A stretch of 5,597 bases of DNA from Thermoplasmata archaeon. Its GTDB lineage: Archaea; Thermoplasmatota; DTKX01; GCA-020343715. Location: the NCBI GenBank assembly GCA_020343715.1, contig CP070808.1:1529535-1535131 (forward strand), given 5' to 3'. The first letter of the stretch is position 1, and each line of letters opens with the position of its first letter. Positions 4,900 to 5,597 of the stretch are shown piece after piece. A model generated the notes under the pieces. It ran no database searches, was not told the DNA's origin, and saw only the letters and a list, made by a program, of their open reading frames with translations. The position numbers were made by a program, and so were the translations under genes.

Positions 4900-5280
4900 C
4901 TAGCCCAGGTACGCGACGGCCTCGATCTCCACGAAGGCGTCCTTTGGGAGCCTGGCCGCCTGGACCGCGGAGCGGGCGGGAGGGGTACCGGTGAAGAACT
5001 CGCCGTACACCTGGTTCACCGGGACGAAGTCGTCCATGTCGGCCAGGAACACGGTGGTCTTGACCACGTGATCGAAGGTGGCCCCAGATGCGGCCAGCAC
5101 CTGGCCCATGTTCTCCAGGGCCTTCCTGGCCTGGGCCGCGGCGTCCCCGGGGACGAACTCCCCCGTCGAGGGGTCGATCCCCAGGGAGCCCGAGAGAAAC
5201 AGCCACTCACCGACCCTGACCGCCTGGCTGTATGGTCCAATAGGGGCCGGGGCCCCCTCCGATAGCACCGCCTGTTTCAT
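4900..5280 (-). CDS. ridA: RidA (YjgF/YER057c/UK114) family imine/enamine deaminase
   Basis: A 126-residue soluble protein of the usual RidA length. RidA hydrolyses reactive 2-aminoacrylate and related enamines released by PLP enzymes, preventing damage to those enzymes, and works as a trimer with sites between subunits. Family signatures are complete. The start region has PAPIGPYSQAV (residues 11-21) with Tyr17. LFLSGSLGIDPSTGE (27-41) and the KTTVFLADMDDF segment (74-85) follow. TPPARSAV (99-106) has Arg103, equivalent to the substrate-carboxylate-binding Arg105 of E. coli RidA, and VEIEAVAYLG (117-126) ends the protein with the conserved acidic residues. The frame extends 26 codons upstream, but ATG 5280 matches the family start and is preceded by GGTGAT (5289-5284), close to the archaeal anti-Shine-Dalgarno complement. 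A TATA-like element lies about 36 bases upstream. The two-TM gene follows it. Confidence 0.96.
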   Translation of the reverse strand: MKQAVLSEGAPAPIGPYSQAVRVGEWLFLSGSLGIDPSTGEFVPGDAAAQARKALENMGQVLAASGATFDHVVKTTVFLADMDDFVPVNQVYGEFFTGTPPARSAVQAARLPKDAFVEIEAVAYLG

Positions 5281-5310
5281 CCTATCACCGTCCTGGGAAT
5301 GGTGGATGGG

Positions 5311-5321
5311 GGTCAAAAGGG
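5311..5321 (-). promoter_or_regulatory. Candidate promoter of ridA
   Basis: The minus strand reads CCCTTTTGACC, with a TATA-like core CTTTTGA centred near 5316. Predicted initiation near 5290 would place the 5' end just before the GGTGAT ribosome site. The leader would be about ten bases. Confidence 0.5.
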
Positions 5322-5368
5322 TTGCGCGCTTCAGGCTGGCCGAAACAGCTCTGGCCACCGGATTATTG

Positions 5369-5390
5369 CCGTTTGCTGCTTCTCAAACGG
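5369..5390. promoter_or_regulatory. Perfect inverted repeat upstream of the right-edge gene, possible operator
   Basis: CCGTTTG (5369-5375) and CAAACGG (5384-5390) form a perfect 7-base dyad with an 8-base spacer. It ends about 18 bases before the TATA box at 5409, a position used by archaeal activators and some repressors, and lies in the spacer between divergent ridA and the right-edge gene. No T run follows, so a terminator is unlikely. Confidence 0.4.
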
Positions 5391-5408
5391 GTAGCTCATG
5401 TGCCAACG

Positions 5409-5417
5409 TTTATAAAA
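5409..5417 (+). promoter_or_regulatory. Strong TATA box of the right-edge gene
   Basis: TTTATAAAA is a near-consensus archaeal TATA box, the clearest in the window. Initiation about 26 bases beyond its centre (around 5439) gives a leader of some 38 bases. The leader holds a small hairpin TGGCA-CCGT-TGCCA (5448-5461) and then the Shine-Dalgarno GGAGGG (5465-5470). Confidence 0.75.
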
Positions 5418-5476
5418 CCGGCCCTGAATGGTGCAGCATACGAGTCCTGGCACCGTTGCCAATCGGAGGGTCCTTT

Positions 5477-5597
5477 ATGAGCGGCAAGCAAGCAGGCAAG
5501 CTGATAGCGATATTCATGGTCGCGTTCCTGGTGACCAGCTCCCTATTCATCGTCTTGGATGACACTGGGGGGCCAGGGTCATGGAGCGGCGACCCCG
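5477..5597 (+). CDS. N-terminus of a membrane-anchored or secreted protein, cut by window edge
   Basis: Forty codons are visible from ATG 5477 and the frame is still open at the right edge. The protein begins MSGKQAGKLIAIF, with Lys4 and Lys8 before a hydrophobic segment at about 9-27. A Gly/Pro/Ser-rich acidic stretch (DDTGGPGSWSGDP) follows. This is either a cleavable signal peptide or an N-terminal membrane anchor; no lipobox cysteine is present, unlike the two lipoproteins. The start is firm: GGAGGG lies six bases upstream and a near-consensus TATA box lies 60 bases upstream, and the gene has the best-formed expression signals in the window. The visible part does not identify a family. 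It is divergent from ridA. Confidence 0.8.
   Translation, partial: MSGKQAGKLIAIFMVAFLVTSSLFIVLDDTGGPGSWSGDP

Noticed and set aside
4796..5206. 136-codon minus-strand frame spanning the ridA-membrane gene boundary
   Set aside because: Out of frame with ridA, Gly/Arg/Pro-rich, and it crosses a promoter; RidA signatures are in the other frame.
1..5597. Mobile element, CRISPR array or defence island
   Set aside because: No transposase, integrase, spaced direct repeats, target-site duplications or defence-gene motifs are seen on either strand.

Overview
The window looks like chromosomal DNA of an archaeon. Nearly every gene start is preceded by an AT-rich TATA-like element set in GC-rich DNA, several of them so close to the start codon that the mRNA would be leaderless. 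The other genes carry purine-rich Shine-Dalgarno sites, and the tRNA-Leu(CAA) encodes its own CCA end. The high GC content, lipobox lipoproteins of the toast-rack (DUF2154) type and mixed leaderless/SD initiation would suit a Thermoplasmatota-like euryarchaeon. That placement is inference, not shown by any marker gene.

Layout, left to right. Bases 1-571 (minus) hold most of a TrmJ-type SpoU RNA methyltransferase running off the left edge. It is divergent from a tRNA-Leu(CAA) gene at 664-751. After a roughly 230-base spacer comes a small cupin (985-1323, plus), ending four bases from the stop of a convergent lipoprotein gene. Bases 1328-3360 (minus) carry three tandem genes: toast-rack lipoprotein B (2617-3360), an SRPBCC/AHSA1-like protein (2143-2538) and toast-rack lipoprotein A (1328-2062). 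Each has a plausible promoter of its own. Divergent from B is an MtnX-like HAD phosphatase (3499-4152, plus). It converges on an unrecognised protein with two membrane segments (4206-4841, minus), behind which lies ridA (4900-5280, minus). At the right edge the first 40 codons of a membrane-anchored or secreted protein begin at 5477 (plus), behind a very clear TATA box.

Functionally this is mostly housekeeping: tRNA modification and a tRNA, RidA for clearing reactive enamines, and a HAD phosphatase possibly in methionine salvage. The cell-envelope proteins are the lipoprotein pair, the two-TM protein and the right-edge protein. I do not see a mobile element, CRISPR array or obvious defence system. 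The most noteworthy features are the paralogous lipoprotein pair bracketing a soluble SRPBCC gene, a non-ATG (TTG) start that restores a proper signal peptide in lipoprotein A, and several perfect short dyads placed at or beside TATA boxes, which could be operators.
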